Shown here: one piece after another, positions 51,613 through 62,209 of the stretch
Numbering within the stretch: position 1 is the first letter of the stretch
How the letters are laid out: every line of letters starts with the position of its first letter
Assembly: GCA_030725715.1 (NCBI GenBank)
Contig: JANRFG010000018.1
Coordinates: forward strand, 86,599 to 150,598
Length of the DNA: 64,000 nt
Source: Opitutales bacterium
GTDB taxonomy: Bacteria; Verrucomicrobiota; Verrucomicrobiia; Opitutales; UBA953
Reading direction: 5' to 3'
The notes under the pieces: generated by a model
The model's database searches: none
Told to the model about the DNA's origin: nothing
What the model saw: the letters and a program-made list of their open reading frames with translations, nothing else
Program-made: the position numbers and the translations under genes

Positions 51613-52017
51613 TCACTCGTCACTCCCCTGCCCGCCCCCGTTGACAGGCAGTTCACCCGGCATGGCCACATGGTAGGCCATGACCATCCAGCAGAGCATG
51701 ACGGGGTAGATCAGGACGATGAAGCCGAAGGTGCCGAAGATGCCCAGCAGGACGCCGGCCTTCACGGAAAGGACCTTCATCGCCACCAGGAAACTGATCG
51801 GGATGATGATGAAGAGGATCGCGGCGACGTAGCCGATGGAGGTCGTGCCGGAGTAGATCCCAGCCGAGCGAGCGAGGTCCATGCCACAGGCGGAACAGGC
51901 CTTGCCCAGGCGGAACCAAGAAGCCAGGAGGCCACGCTTGCCGCAGTTGGGACAGTGGCACAGCAAGCCGCGGGCGATGATGTCGCCGCGCGTGACTTTG
52001 AGCTCCGGTTCGTCCAT
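51613..52017 (-). CDS. DUF983-like membrane protein with zinc-ribbon
   Basis: RGLLCHCPNCGKRGLLASWFRLGKACSACGMDL then two TM helices. Confidence 0.8.
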   Translation of the reverse strand: MDEPELKVTRGDIIARGLLCHCPNCGKRGLLASWFRLGKACSACGMDLARSAGIYSGTTSIGYVAAILFIIIPISFLVAMKVLSVKAGVLLGIFGTFGFIVLIYPVMLCWMVMAYHVAMPGELPVNGGGQGSDE

Positions 52018-52067
52018 CCCGACAGCGTCCTCACGCCCGCCCGGAAGACAAGCCCCGCCTTCTTCTT

Positions 52068-52141
52068 GGTAGGGTCAGCACTGCGTGCTGACCTAGTCGT
52101 ATCGCCCTTACCCTAGGTCAGCACGCAGCGCTGACCCTACC
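52068..52141. repeat. REPIN-like nested inverted repeat
   Basis: 29-nt arms GGTAGGGTCAGCACTGCGTGCTGACCTAG / CTAGGTCAGCACGCAGCGCTGACCCTACC, one mismatch, 16-nt loop; left arm is itself a 9-bp hairpin GGTCAGCAC-TGC-GTGCTGACC. Confidence 0.8.
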
Positions 52142-52158
52142 TAAACCCATGCCGCAGC

Positions 52159-53283
52159 TCACACCCTCAGGAAAATCCGCTGCCGCTTGAGGAACCAGAA
52201 GAGCAGCCACTTCACGGCGAAGATACCGGTGACGAGCACCACCGAGGCCACAGCCGGAGGGAAGGCCCGGGCGAGACCGCCGAACAAGGCCTGTCCGGTG
52301 AAGTCGAAGCTGACGAACTTACCCGACATGTAGATGAGGACGGAATTCATTCCGATCACGGCGAAGAAAGCGCCGAAGCCGCGCGCCCAACCGCGGACAT
52401 CGATGACCCAATAGAACGAAGCCAAGAGCAGGCTGGCCCAGCCGCAGGTCCAGAGCACAAAGGAACTGGTCCACAGGTTCTTGTTCAGCGGGAAGACGAA
52501 GCTCCAGAGTCCGCCGACGGCGAGCAGCGCGAGCCCCGCCACGGCCAAGCCGGCGGCTTTACGGTCGCCGGAGACCTCCTCCGCGGAACGTCGCAGCCAC
52601 AATCCAGCCAGGATGCCGAGCAAGGCGTTACCGATCGCCGGCAGGACCGCGAGCAGGCCTTCCGGATCGTGGATGCCTTTGTGGAGTTTACCCGGCAGCA
52701 GGAGGCGGTCGACGTAGCTGGCGAAGTTCCCCTCCATCGTCAAATCCCCTGCGGCGAAGCCGGGCGCATGACCGAAAGACATGACCGCCCAGTAACCGAG
52801 CAGGATACCGGCCAGCCAATACAAGAGCCTTTTCGGGGTCTCGTAATTGAATACGAAGAGGAGCTGGGCGAACATGCCCGCGAGGCCGATGCGCCCGAGC
52901 ACGCTACCGAGGCGCATGTTCTCCAGGCCCTTCCACTGGAGGCCGTTGTTATAAATGACGCCGAGCAGGACGAGGATCAGGCCACGCTGGATGACCTTGC
53001 GGATGACTTCGCTCCGGGCGCCTTCGGTCAGACGACGCGTCAGCGAATACGGCGTCGAGACGCCGGCCATGAAGAGGAAGAGCGGGAAGATGAGGTCGTA
53101 AGGCAGGAAGCCGTGCCACTCAACATGCTTCAGCTGGCTGTCAATCGCGCCGAGCCAGCCCCACTCGGTCAGCTTGAAGAGCGCCAGCAGGATGCCATGT
53201 CCGCCGACGATCCAGAACAGGTCGAAGCCGCGCAGGGCGTCGAGCGAGAGCAGCCGTTCAGACTTCGGGGTAGGCGCCTCCAT
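52159..53283 (-). CDS. Heparan-alpha-glucosaminide N-acetyltransferase-like (DUF5009/NagX-type) membrane acyltransferase
   Basis: RLLSLDALRGFDLFWIVGGHGILLAL; HVEWHGFLPYDLIFPLFLFMAGVSTPYSL. Confidence 0.85.
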   Translation of the reverse strand: MEAPTPKSERLLSLDALRGFDLFWIVGGHGILLALFKLTEWGWLGAIDSQLKHVEWHGFLPYDLIFPLFLFMAGVSTPYSLTRRLTEGARSEVIRKVIQRGLILVLLGVIYNNGLQWKGLENMRLGSVLGRIGLAGMFAQLLFVFNYETPKRLLYWLAGILLGYWAVMSFGHAPGFAAGDLTMEGNFASYVDRLLLPGKLHKGIHDPEGLLAVLPAIGNALLGILAGLWLRRSAEEVSGDRKAAGLAVAGLALLAVGGLWSFVFPLNKNLWTSSFVLWTCGWASLLLASFYWVIDVRGWARGFGAFFAVIGMNSVLIYMSGKFVSFDFTGQALFGGLARAFPPAVASVVLVTGIFAVKWLLFWFLKRQRIFLRV

Positions 53284-53367
53284 GGGGGTGGGGCTTTTCT
53301 AACCACACCCCGGACAAGGTCTACCCGGAATAGCGTGCCAGCATGCCCCCTCGGGGCCTTGCGGCGC

Positions 53368-55146
53368 TCACATCCGCTCCACGGGCTCGATGCCGAGGAG
53401 ACGGAGGCCGGTCTCCATGACGGCGCAGGTGCGCGCGCAGAGCATGAGGCGGCGGGCCTTCACGGCAGGGTCGTCGACGATGACGCTGTCCGCGGCGTAG
53501 AAGGTGCCGTAGGCGGCGGCGAGTTCGTGCAGATAGGTGCAGAGGTGGTGCGGGCGGAGCTCCTCGAGCGCCTGATCGAGCGCGGCGGTGAACGCCAGGA
53601 GCTTGCGGGCGAGCGCGATTTCGGCCGGGGTCTCCGGATCGGTCGCGCCTTCCTCGCCCTGCCCCACGGCGAGTCCGCTCTTGCGGAAGATCGAGCGCAC
53701 GCGGACGACGGCGTACATGAGATACGGCGCGGTGTTGCCTTCGAAGGCGAGCAGTTTGCCCCACGAGAAGGTGTAGTCCATCGTGCGGTTCGACGACAGG
53801 TCGGCGTAACGCATGGCGGCGACGCCGATGGCCTTGCCGATGGCCTTACGTTCGGCTTCGGGCAGGTCGGGGTTCTTGCTGGTGACGGCTTCGAAAGCGA
53901 GTTTCTCTGCTTGGTCGATAAGTTCCTGCAGACGGACCGGCTCGCCGGACTTGGTCTTGATGGCCTTGCCGTCCTCGCCGAGGATCGTGCCGAACCAGAC
54001 GTGACGGAGGCGCGGAAGCTTGCGACCCGAGGCCTTGAACCACTTGCCGCCGGTCAGGAAGAGCTGATGAAAGTGATCCTGCTGACGACCGTCGGTGACG
54101 TAGACGATCTCGTCGGCCTTGAAGTGATCGGCGCGGTAGAGGAGCGTGGCGAGGTCGGTGGAAGCGTAGTTCGAAGAACCGTCCTTCTTGCGGACGATGA
54201 ACGGCATCTTCGTCTCGGCCTCGCGCGAGAAGCGCGGCTCCTCGTCATGCCAGACCACGAGGGCGCCTTCGCTCTCCTCGGCCAACTTGTGCTTCGCGAG
54301 CTCGACGTAGACCTGGTCGACCTTGTCGCGATAGAAGGACTCGCCGAGGATGACGTCGGTCTTGAGGCCGAACTGGTCGTAGATGCGCTGGCAGGCGGCG
54401 TTGGAGACTTCGACGATCTCTTTCCAAAGGGCGGTGTTCGCGGGGTCTCCGGACTGCAGCTTCGCGAGCTCGGCGCGGGCGGCGTCCATGAGGGCTGGGT
54501 CGGCCTTGGTGGCGGCGCTGCCCTCCTTGTAAAGGCGTTCGAGGTCCTCGAGGGCGTTCGGGCTCTTGGCATCGAGTTGGAAGCCCGCGCGACGGATGGC
54601 CAGGATGAGGATACCGAAGTTGGTGCCCCAGTCGCCGATGTGGTTATCGCGGACGAGGTCGGCGCCGCAGAACTCGATCAGGCGGGCGACGGCCTCGCCG
54701 ATGACGATCGGGCGCAGGTGGCCGACGTGCATCTGCTTGGCGGTGTTCGGCGAAGGGTAGTCGATGACGACCTTGCGGCCGCCCATCAGGCGGGCCGCGC
54801 CGGCGCGCCACTTCGATTCGTCGCGATACTCGCGCAACCAGGCGCCGAGGGCGGCGGGCGTGAGCTTGAAATTGATGAAGCCCGGGCCGGCGACCTCCAT
54901 CTGCACGATCTTGTCGTCCAGTCCGCCCTGGGCGCGGACGGCTTCCACGAGCGCGGTGGCAAGGGCGCGCGGGTTGGCCTTGGCCTTCTTGGCGGCGGCG
55001 AGGACGCCGTTGGCCTGGAAGTCGGCGTGACGGGGATCCGAGGGCTTCAGCTCCGGATTGAAGTCGGCCTCGAGGCCGGGGACGGAAGCGGCCGCCTTGC
55101 GCAGCAGGGCGTCGATTTCACGGGCAGGATTGAACCAGACGGACAT
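53368..55146 (-). CDS. argS: Arginyl-tRNA synthetase
   Basis: VVIDYPSPNTAKQMHVGHLRPIVIGEAVARL (HVGHLR class I signature); full length 592 aa. Confidence 0.95.
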   Translation of the reverse strand: MSVWFNPAREIDALLRKAAASVPGLEADFNPELKPSDPRHADFQANGVLAAAKKAKANPRALATALVEAVRAQGGLDDKIVQMEVAGPGFINFKLTPAALGAWLREYRDESKWRAGAARLMGGRKVVIDYPSPNTAKQMHVGHLRPIVIGEAVARLIEFCGADLVRDNHIGDWGTNFGILILAIRRAGFQLDAKSPNALEDLERLYKEGSAATKADPALMDAARAELAKLQSGDPANTALWKEIVEVSNAACQRIYDQFGLKTDVILGESFYRDKVDQVYVELAKHKLAEESEGALVVWHDEEPRFSREAETKMPFIVRKKDGSSNYASTDLATLLYRADHFKADEIVYVTDGRQQDHFHQLFLTGGKWFKASGRKLPRLRHVWFGTILGEDGKAIKTKSGEPVRLQELIDQAEKLAFEAVTSKNPDLPEAERKAIGKAIGVAAMRYADLSSNRTMDYTFSWGKLLAFEGNTAPYLMYAVVRVRSIFRKSGLAVGQGEEGATDPETPAEIALARKLLAFTAALDQALEELRPHHLCTYLHELAAAYGTFYAADSVIVDDPAVKARRLMLCARTCAVMETGLRLLGIEPVERM

Positions 55147-55198
55147 GCCTCAAGCCGTAAGCCCCTACGCCCCCTCGGCAAGCGAAGAAGGCCCCATA

Positions 55199-55231
55199 GG
55201 GGTAGGGACAGGGGTAGGGGCAGGGGTAGGG
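55199..55231 (+). repeat. G-rich short tandem repeat, G-quadruplex-capable
   Basis: GGGGTAGGGACAGGGGTAGGGGCAGGGGTAGGG: six G-runs of 3 or more with loops of 1-3 nt. Confidence 0.8.
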
Positions 55232-55232
55232 C

Positions 55233-58200
55233 TTACTTGAGCGTCTTCAGGTAAGCGAAGAGGTCCGTGATCTGCTCGTCCGTGAAGCCATCGAGCAGGC
55301 CTTCCGGCATCAGCGAGCGGCGCAGGTATTTGGCGGACGCCACTTCGGCCTTGGGCACGCGGCGGTCGGCGCCGCCGGCCTGACGGATGACGTACGCGGT
55401 GGCGTCCTCGGAGACGTAGAAGGCTTCGATGACCTCGCCGGCCTTGAGCTTGACCTGGAAGATGCGATAGGCGGCCTCGATGGCGGCGTTGGGCTCGATG
55501 ATATTGCGAATGACGGCTTCCATGCCCATCGCGCCGGCGCCGGAAAGGTTCGGTCCGATCTGGCCGCCCTGCCCGTTGATCATGTGGCAGGACAGGCAGA
55601 GCGCGACGAGCGTCTTGCCCTTGGCGGGGTCGCCGGCCTTCGCCGACAGCGCCGTGAAGCGAGCGGTCTTCTGGGCGATGGCCGCGAACTGCTCCGCGTT
55701 GAGCAACGGCGGCGCGTCGGTGGTGCGCACGATCTTCGCACCCTTACCAAGCTTACCCCAGACGGCGTCACCGCTGGCGGAAGCAAAGACGAGCGACTCC
55801 GGGAGCTGCTCGCCCGCGTAGGTGCGGGTCATGTTGAGACGGATCTCGGCCGGCTTACGCTCGATGCTCCAGATACGGTATTCGGCGAGAGCACCCTGCG
55901 TGCCACCCTTCGGCGTCGACCAGCCGATGGTGAGCCCGAGAAGGTCGTGAGGCTGGGCCGACTTCGACGTGCCCGTGAGCTCGCCATCCTGATAGATGCG
56001 CAGGACACCCGAGACGTCACGAGTCAGCGCGATATGCGTCCAGATGGCGGAGGAGGTCGGCTTGGACGAGACCACGGCATCGTTGATCTTTCTGCCCATG
56101 TAGGCGCGGAAGACGCCGCTTGCGAAGTTGAGGTCCAGCACGCCCGAAGCACCGAGGAGGCTGTCGTTGTTATCGACCTTGCCGTCGAGTCGTACCCATG
56201 TCTCCACGGTGAAGGCACCCTTGAGGGCGACGCCCGACTTGGCGACGGCGTCATTGGAGCCGTCCAAGGTCAGCACGCTGCGGAAGACGCCGCCGAGCTG
56301 GGCGGAGACCGCCGCAAGCTCGGGGCTATCACCGAGGGCGATGGCGAGCTTCTCGGCGACGGGGGTCTCGATGTCGGCGACGGCGACGGACTTGTCCGCC
56401 AGGCCCGCGGCGATGGCCTTGGCGCCGGCCTTGGTGCCGCTGATGCCGTCGAGCACGACCTTGCGGTCATTGACCGATAACTTGGAGTAAAGGCCCATCG
56501 CGAGCGCCGAAGCCTGCGGGGCACGGGATGCGACCAAGGCGCGCAGCGCGAGGTTCGAGATCTCCGCCGGAGCGGAACCGATGAGCGCGGCTAATTGCTC
56601 CGGCTTGGTCGTGCGGAGCTGCTGGAGTCCGAGGAGGGCTTCGCGACGGGAATCCTCACGGGAGAGGAGCGCGAGCAGGTCGGCCTCTAATTCAAGCAAC
56701 TGGAAGCCGCCGATGAGCTGGGCGGCGAGGGCGCGTTCGGCAGTCCCTTGGGCCAGCAAGGCCTTGGCGGCTTCGGCGACGACCGGGCCGACCTTGGCCT
56801 GATCGAGGTCGGTGCGGAAGACGAGCAGGAGTTCGACGACACGGTTGCGGACCGCAGCATCGGCGAGAAGCTTACGGAGCACGGCGACGCTGGTCGGCTG
56901 ATCGAGGGTCTTGGCGACGGCGAAGAGTTCGTCGGGGCCGGGGGCACGGTCCAACTGGCCGACGAGTTCGGCGACGAGCGGAGCACCGACCTTAGGGTCA
57001 AGCGCGAGCGCGGCGAACATCCGTCCTTCGGCCGGCAACGCCTTCGCATCCTTCGAAGCAAGGAAGGCGGCGACCGCCTCCGGTTGACGCTCGAGATACA
57101 TGCGGACGAGGAAGCGCTCGAAGTCGCGCTCGTAGGCGGGGCCGACCTTGATCGGCTTACCGCGGCGATCCGGGGCGACGGGACCTTCAAGCGAAGGACC
57201 AGCAAAACGCATCAGCGCGCCGAGGGCGGCGGGCCACTTGGCGGAAGACTCACCGAGGGCCTTGATCGCGGCGGCGCGGACTTCCGTGTCCGGGTCGGCG
57301 GAGAGCGCAGCGAGAGATTCGTGATGCGGCGTCCATGCGCCGAAGTGGCGGAGGGCGTTCACCGCTTCGCGACGGATGTTGCGATTGGGGTCGGCCAGCA
57401 GACGCATGGCCAACGGTCCGATCTTGCGTCCGTGCTCGCCCAGCACCCAGAGGGCCTGGATCCGGCGGGCGGCGGGCGCGGTGGAGTCACCGGCGATCGC
57501 GGCGAGCGTGCCTTCGAGGGCTTCGCCTTCGTTGCTGCGGTCGGCCAACGTCTGCCAGGCGAGGTGGGCGTCTCCGACGATCTTGGAGCCGAGGCGGGCG
57601 ATCAGGTCGGCGGACGAGAGCTGGGTGTAATCGGGTACGGCCGGCGGGACGAAGCCCTTCGGCTTGATGCGCCAGATACGACCCGACTGCTTGTCGCGGT
57701 CCGGGTGATTGCGGGCGACCTCGTTATGGCTGATGATCTTGTTATACCAGTCGATGACGTAGAGGCAGCCGTCGGGCCCCATGGTCATGGCGATCGGACG
57801 GAAGAACGGGTCATCGCAGGTGACGAAGTCATCGAGCCGCTCGAGGCGATAGCCCGAGCCCGCGCGGTGCTGGCGGATCGCGTTGACCTTCGAGGTGATC
57901 GGGTTGGCGACATACATCACGCCGTCGAAGCCCTTCGGCCAGACGCCGACGTCGGAGAGCGCGAGGCCGCTGAGGCCGCTGCCGCTCATCTTGAAATCAG
58001 GAGCCTGCACCGGGAACGGCGGCTGATAGGATTTCGCGAGGCGGTCCGCGCAGCCTGGGTAGAGGGCGTATTCATGGAACGGCATCACCGGGTAGCCGTA
58101 GTCGTTGGCCTCCTGGATGAACGCCTCGCCTTCGCCAGTGAGGACGAGGCCCCAGATGTTGCAGGGGCCGACGCTCGTCGGCTCGAAGAAACTGCCGTCC

Positions 58201-59488
58201 GGACGGAAGCGGGCCATGCGGGTGTTCGGGAAGTCGGTGACGTCGCCCTTGGTAGACGTGACCTTGCCGGAATTGAACGCGCCCTGCGCGAGCCAGAACC
58301 ATCCCCACGGGGCGCGGGTGAACTGGTGCGGGAAGAGGTGCGAATCCTGGATGCCGAAGCCGGTCAGCAGGACCTCGCGCTGATCGGCCTTGCCGTCGCC
58401 GTCGGTGTCGCGAAGGAAGACGACGTCGTGGCCGTGCTGGACGACCGCGCCGTCCTTATACGGCAGGACACCTTCCGGGATCGCCAGCCCATCGGCGAAG
58501 GCGCGAGGCTGGCGGACGCCCGGCTCGAAAGGCTTATCAAAGAGGACGACCTTGTCGCGGGCCTTGGACTTATAAAGCGCCTCGGCGGCGGCGGGGTTCT
58601 CGTTGGCGTCGACCGGGTATTCCAACGCGGTGCTGGACCACGCCCTGCCCTGCTGGTCGAAGATCAGCATGATGAACTTACCGAAGTCGGCGGACTCCTT
58701 GGCGAAGAGCTCGATCTCGAAACCCTCGGGCAGCTTGAACAGCTTCTGCTGCTCCTCGGCGGTGCGACGCACGCCCTGCACATCATTGTAGCTCGTGTCC
58801 TTGCGGGGAGCCGCCGCCTTGGCGAGCTTCGGCTTCTTCACGGCGGGCTTCACCTTGTCCCACGTGAGCGCACCGGGGGTCGCCGGCAGTTCTTCAATCG
58901 TGATGTCCTTAGCCTGGATCACCGCCATGCCACCCGAGTGGACCTGGAGGCCGATCTTGCCGTCGGCGGCGATGTTCGGCGCGGTCTCGACGTAATCCAG
59001 CGCGGGCACGCCGTTGACCCAGCTGCGGATGCGATTCCCTTCCGCAAGGATGCGATACTCGTTCCACTCGCCTTCCTTGACGGCGGCGAGGACCGCGGCG
59101 GCATCCTTGGATTCGGCGATGACCTTGTTACGACGGCTCTCGTCGTAGATCTTGCCATACCAGCCCTTGCCGTAGTCGACCTGATAGCCGCTCATCTCGG
59201 TGCTGTTCGGCACGCGGACGCTGCGGATCTGCACGCCGCTGTTGACGAAGCCCGTGCCCGTGAGGCGGAGCTTCACGCGCAGGTCGAAGTTCTGGTAGGA
59301 CCTCTCGGTCGCGAGGAAGAAGTTCTTCGGAACCTTGACCGTCGAGGAACCGCCGCGGATCTCGCCGTCCTCGACGCGCCACCAGGCGGCGTCGCCTTCC
59401 CAGCCCGCGAGGGACTGGCCGTCGAAGATCGGCACAGGGGCGGCATGGACGGAAAGGGCGAAGAGCAGAGCCAGGAGACAACGCATGG
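55233..59488 (-). CDS. Large multidomain secreted protein: DUF1080, PVC-type membrane-bound dehydrogenase beta-propeller, HEAT repeats, LamG-like domain, heme-binding cytochrome c
   Basis: Signal MRCLLALLFALSVHA; PIFDGQSLAGWEGDAAWWRVEDGEIRGG (DUF1080); MTMGPDGCLYVIDWYNKIISHNE (propeller); NRNIRREAVNALRHFG (HEAT); ALCLSCHMINGQGGQIGPNL (CxxCH). Confidence 0.88.
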
Positions 59489-59634
59489 TGAAGGGGGTTA
59501 GGGAGAAACTAGCCGACGACGAGCCGGCCACAACCTTACGCGTCACCTTGGCATGCAACCCGACCACCCTCAAAAGCACATTTCGCCCGCACCCCACGCT
59601 TGCGTCCGCAGGCCTTCCCGCCTGTCTTCTGGGC

Positions 59635-60180
59635 ATGTCCTCCGTCCATCACCTCGTCCGCGACTGCGCCTCGACCCTGATCCCCGCCGGGGATGTCGTC
59701 GTGCTGGAAAAAGGCACGGAAGTCACCGTCACCCAGGCCCTCGGCGGTTCGGTCACCGTGCGCACCCCGATGGGCCTGTTCCGTATCGCCCCTGCCGACA
59801 TCGAAGCCCTCGGCGCCGACGCCGTCAGCCAATACGGTAAGAAGGACGAAGCCATCATCAGCGGCCCCGTGAACCAGGAAGCCCTCTGGGAAGCGCTCAA
59901 GGGCTGCTTCGACCCGGAGATCCCGGTCAACATCGTGGACCTCGGCCTGATCTATCACCTCGAACTCACCCCCGGCGAGCGCGGCGGCCAGAAGGTCGCG
60001 GCCAAGATGACGCTCACCGCCCAAGGTTGCGGCATGGGACCCGTCATCGCCGCCGACGCGAAGTCCAAGATGGAAGCCCTGCCCGGCGTCGAGTCCGCCG
60101 AAGTCGAGATCGTCTGGGACCCGGTCTGGAATCCGCGGATGATCTCCGAAGCCGGCCGCAAGCAGCTAGGCCTCGAGTGA
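59635..60180 (+). CDS. sufT: Putative Fe-S cluster assembly protein SufT (MIP18-like)
   Basis: LIPAGDVVVLEKGTEVTVTQALGGSVTV N-terminal extension plus DPEIPVNIVDLGLIYHLEL...MTLTAQGCGMGPVIA MIP18 domain. Confidence 0.9.
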   Translation: MSSVHHLVRDCASTLIPAGDVVVLEKGTEVTVTQALGGSVTVRTPMGLFRIAPADIEALGADAVSQYGKKDEAIISGPVNQEALWEALKGCFDPEIPVNIVDLGLIYHLELTPGERGGQKVAAKMTLTAQGCGMGPVIAADAKSKMEALPGVESAEVEIVWDPVWNPRMISEAGRKQLGLE

Positions 60181-61319
60181 TGTCCGCGCCCGTCCAGTCC
60201 GCGACGGCCCTCTACCTGCACGTCCCGTTCTGCGCGTCGTCGTGCGACTTCTGCTCGTTCTACCAGGAGCAGCCCAAGCGCGGCGAGATCGACCGCTACC
60301 TCGCCGCGATCGAACGCGAGATGGAGCTCCACCCTCCCGGACGCGTCGAGACTGCCTTCTGGGGCGGCGGCACGCCGGGACTCCTACCGGCGGAAGACCT
60401 CCTGAGACTCGGTCACGCGATGACCAAGGCCGCCGGCCGACCTGGCGAATGGACCGTCGAGCTCGCGCCTTCTTCGGTGCGCGCCGACAAGCTCGCCGCG
60501 CTGAAGGAGATCGGCGTCACCCGCGTCTCGATGGGTGTGCAGAGTTTCGATGACGTCACGCTGGACGCCCTCGGCCGGCGTCATTCGCCCAAGCAGATCA
60601 TGGAAGCCTGGGAGCTCATCGAGGCCGCCGGCTTCGCCTCGCGTAATCTCGACCTCATCTTCGCGATTCCCGGCCAGGATGAGAAGCGCTGGACCGATGA
60701 CCTCTATCGGGCGATGGAACTCAAGCCCGACCACCTCTCGACCTATTGCCTGACCTTCGAGGAGGACACCGCGATGTTCGTGAAGCTCTCGCAGGGCAAG
60801 GTGAAGATCGACCGCGAACTCGAAGCCTTCCTCTACCGGCGGACCTGGGAGACGCTCGCCGAAAACGGCTACGCGCAATACGAGACCTCGAATTTCGCCC
60901 AAGCCGGCCATGCCTGCCGGCACAACCTCATCACCTGGGAGATGGGCTCCTGGATCGGCTACGGCCCTTCGGCGGCGTCGCAATGGGGCCACGTCCGCTG
61001 GACGAACCCGGCGAACCTCGACCAATGGGTCAAAGGCATCGAAGCGGGTCAGCCCGTGCGAGAGCAGGCGAAGGCGCTCAGCGCGCGCGACCTGCTCTGT
61101 GACGCCTTGGTCTTCGGCCTGCGCCTCAACGAAGGCGTCGACCCCTTCGCGCTCGCCGAGCGCTTCGAGACCCCGCTGCCGCAAGGCATCCGCGAACTCT
61201 TCGCCGACCTCATCGAGGAGGAGATCATGGAACTGGCCGGCACCCGCTTCCGACTGAACGGCGAAGGCCGCCTGCGCGCGGATGCCGTCGGCGTCGCCGT
61301 GCTGGAGAAATTCGACTGA
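60180..61319 (+). CDS. hemW: Radical SAM heme chaperone HemW-like (coproporphyrinogen III oxidase-like)
   Basis: LYLHVPFCASSCDFCSFYQ (CxxxCxxC); FWGGGTPGLLP; RVSMGVQSFDDVTLDALGRRHS; ATGA overlap with sufT. Confidence 0.9.
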   Translation: MSAPVQSATALYLHVPFCASSCDFCSFYQEQPKRGEIDRYLAAIEREMELHPPGRVETAFWGGGTPGLLPAEDLLRLGHAMTKAAGRPGEWTVELAPSSVRADKLAALKEIGVTRVSMGVQSFDDVTLDALGRRHSPKQIMEAWELIEAAGFASRNLDLIFAIPGQDEKRWTDDLYRAMELKPDHLSTYCLTFEEDTAMFVKLSQGKVKIDRELEAFLYRRTWETLAENGYAQYETSNFAQAGHACRHNLITWEMGSWIGYGPSAASQWGHVRWTNPANLDQWVKGIEAGQPVREQAKALSARDLLCDALVFGLRLNEGVDPFALAERFETPLPQGIRELFADLIEEEIMELAGTRFRLNGEGRLRADAVGVAVLEKFD

Positions 61320-62209
61320 TGGACTACGCCCTCGGCGCCGCCTTCTTCTACGCGTGGTCGGTGACCTGCGCCCGGCGTAGCTCCGCCCACCACGGACCTG
61401 ACCTCGCGAACCTCGGACGCCTCCTTGTCGCGATCGTCATCGTCGGGCTCTTCGTCGCGTTCAGCGGTCGCCATCCGTTCAGCGCCGGCTGGGGCTGGCT
61501 CCTGCTCGGCGGCGTGCTCGGGCTCGGCGTCGGCGACATCGCGCTCTTCAACGCATTGCCCCGCATCGGCGTCGGCCTGACGATGCTGCTGACCCAGTGC
61601 CTCGCCGCCCCGATCGCCCTCTTCCTCGAATACGAGATCCTCGGCCTTTCTCCGAACGGTCCGCAGCTGCTCTCCGCGCTCGTCATCCTCGCCGGCGTCG
61701 GCGTGGCGCTCGGCGCCCCGGCCGAGGGGGACCCGGCGGACCGCCGCACCGGCGTCTGGCTGGGTGTACTGTCGGCCTTCGGCCAAGCCTGCGGCGCCGT
61801 GGGCACACCGATGGCCAAAGCAGCCTGCGACGCGGTCGGTGAGACCATTCCCGACGGCTTCGCTCAGGGCTTCGTCCGCCTGCTGGGCGGCGTACCGATC
61901 GTGCTGCTCTTCGTGTTCTGGACCGCCCGCAAGGACGGCCTCCTCGCCAAGCTACGCCGGCCTTACGCCTGGCGCACCGCCCCGATCTGGATGTTCATGA
62001 ACGGCCTCGCGGGGCCCGCCCTCGGCGTGGCGTGCTACCAATGGGCGCTCACCCAGCACGACGCCGCCCTGGTGCTCAGCGTCGTCGCATTGACGCCGCT
62101 CATCGGTCTCGTGATGCAGTGGGCCGTCGAAGGGCAACGTCCGTCCTGGCGCCTCTGGGTCGGCGGCGCGATCGCCATCCTGGGCGTCGTGCTGCTGCGC
62201 CGGCTTTAA
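61319..62209 (+). CDS. EamA/DMT-family transporter
   Basis: Polytopic, two EamA-like halves; NALPRIGVGLTMLLTQCLAAPIALFLEYEILG. Confidence 0.8.
   Translation: MDYALGAAFFYAWSVTCARRSSAHHGPDLANLGRLLVAIVIVGLFVAFSGRHPFSAGWGWLLLGGVLGLGVGDIALFNALPRIGVGLTMLLTQCLAAPIALFLEYEILGLSPNGPQLLSALVILAGVGVALGAPAEGDPADRRTGVWLGVLSAFGQACGAVGTPMAKAACDAVGETIPDGFAQGFVRLLGGVPIVLLFVFWTARKDGLLAKLRRPYAWRTAPIWMFMNGLAGPALGVACYQWALTQHDAALVLSVVALTPLIGLVMQWAVEGQRPSWRLWVGGAIAILGVVLLRRL

Noticed and set aside
56748-59501. 917-aa + strand ORF antisense to the large cytochrome gene
   Set aside because: Antisense artefact over a clearly coding multidomain gene.
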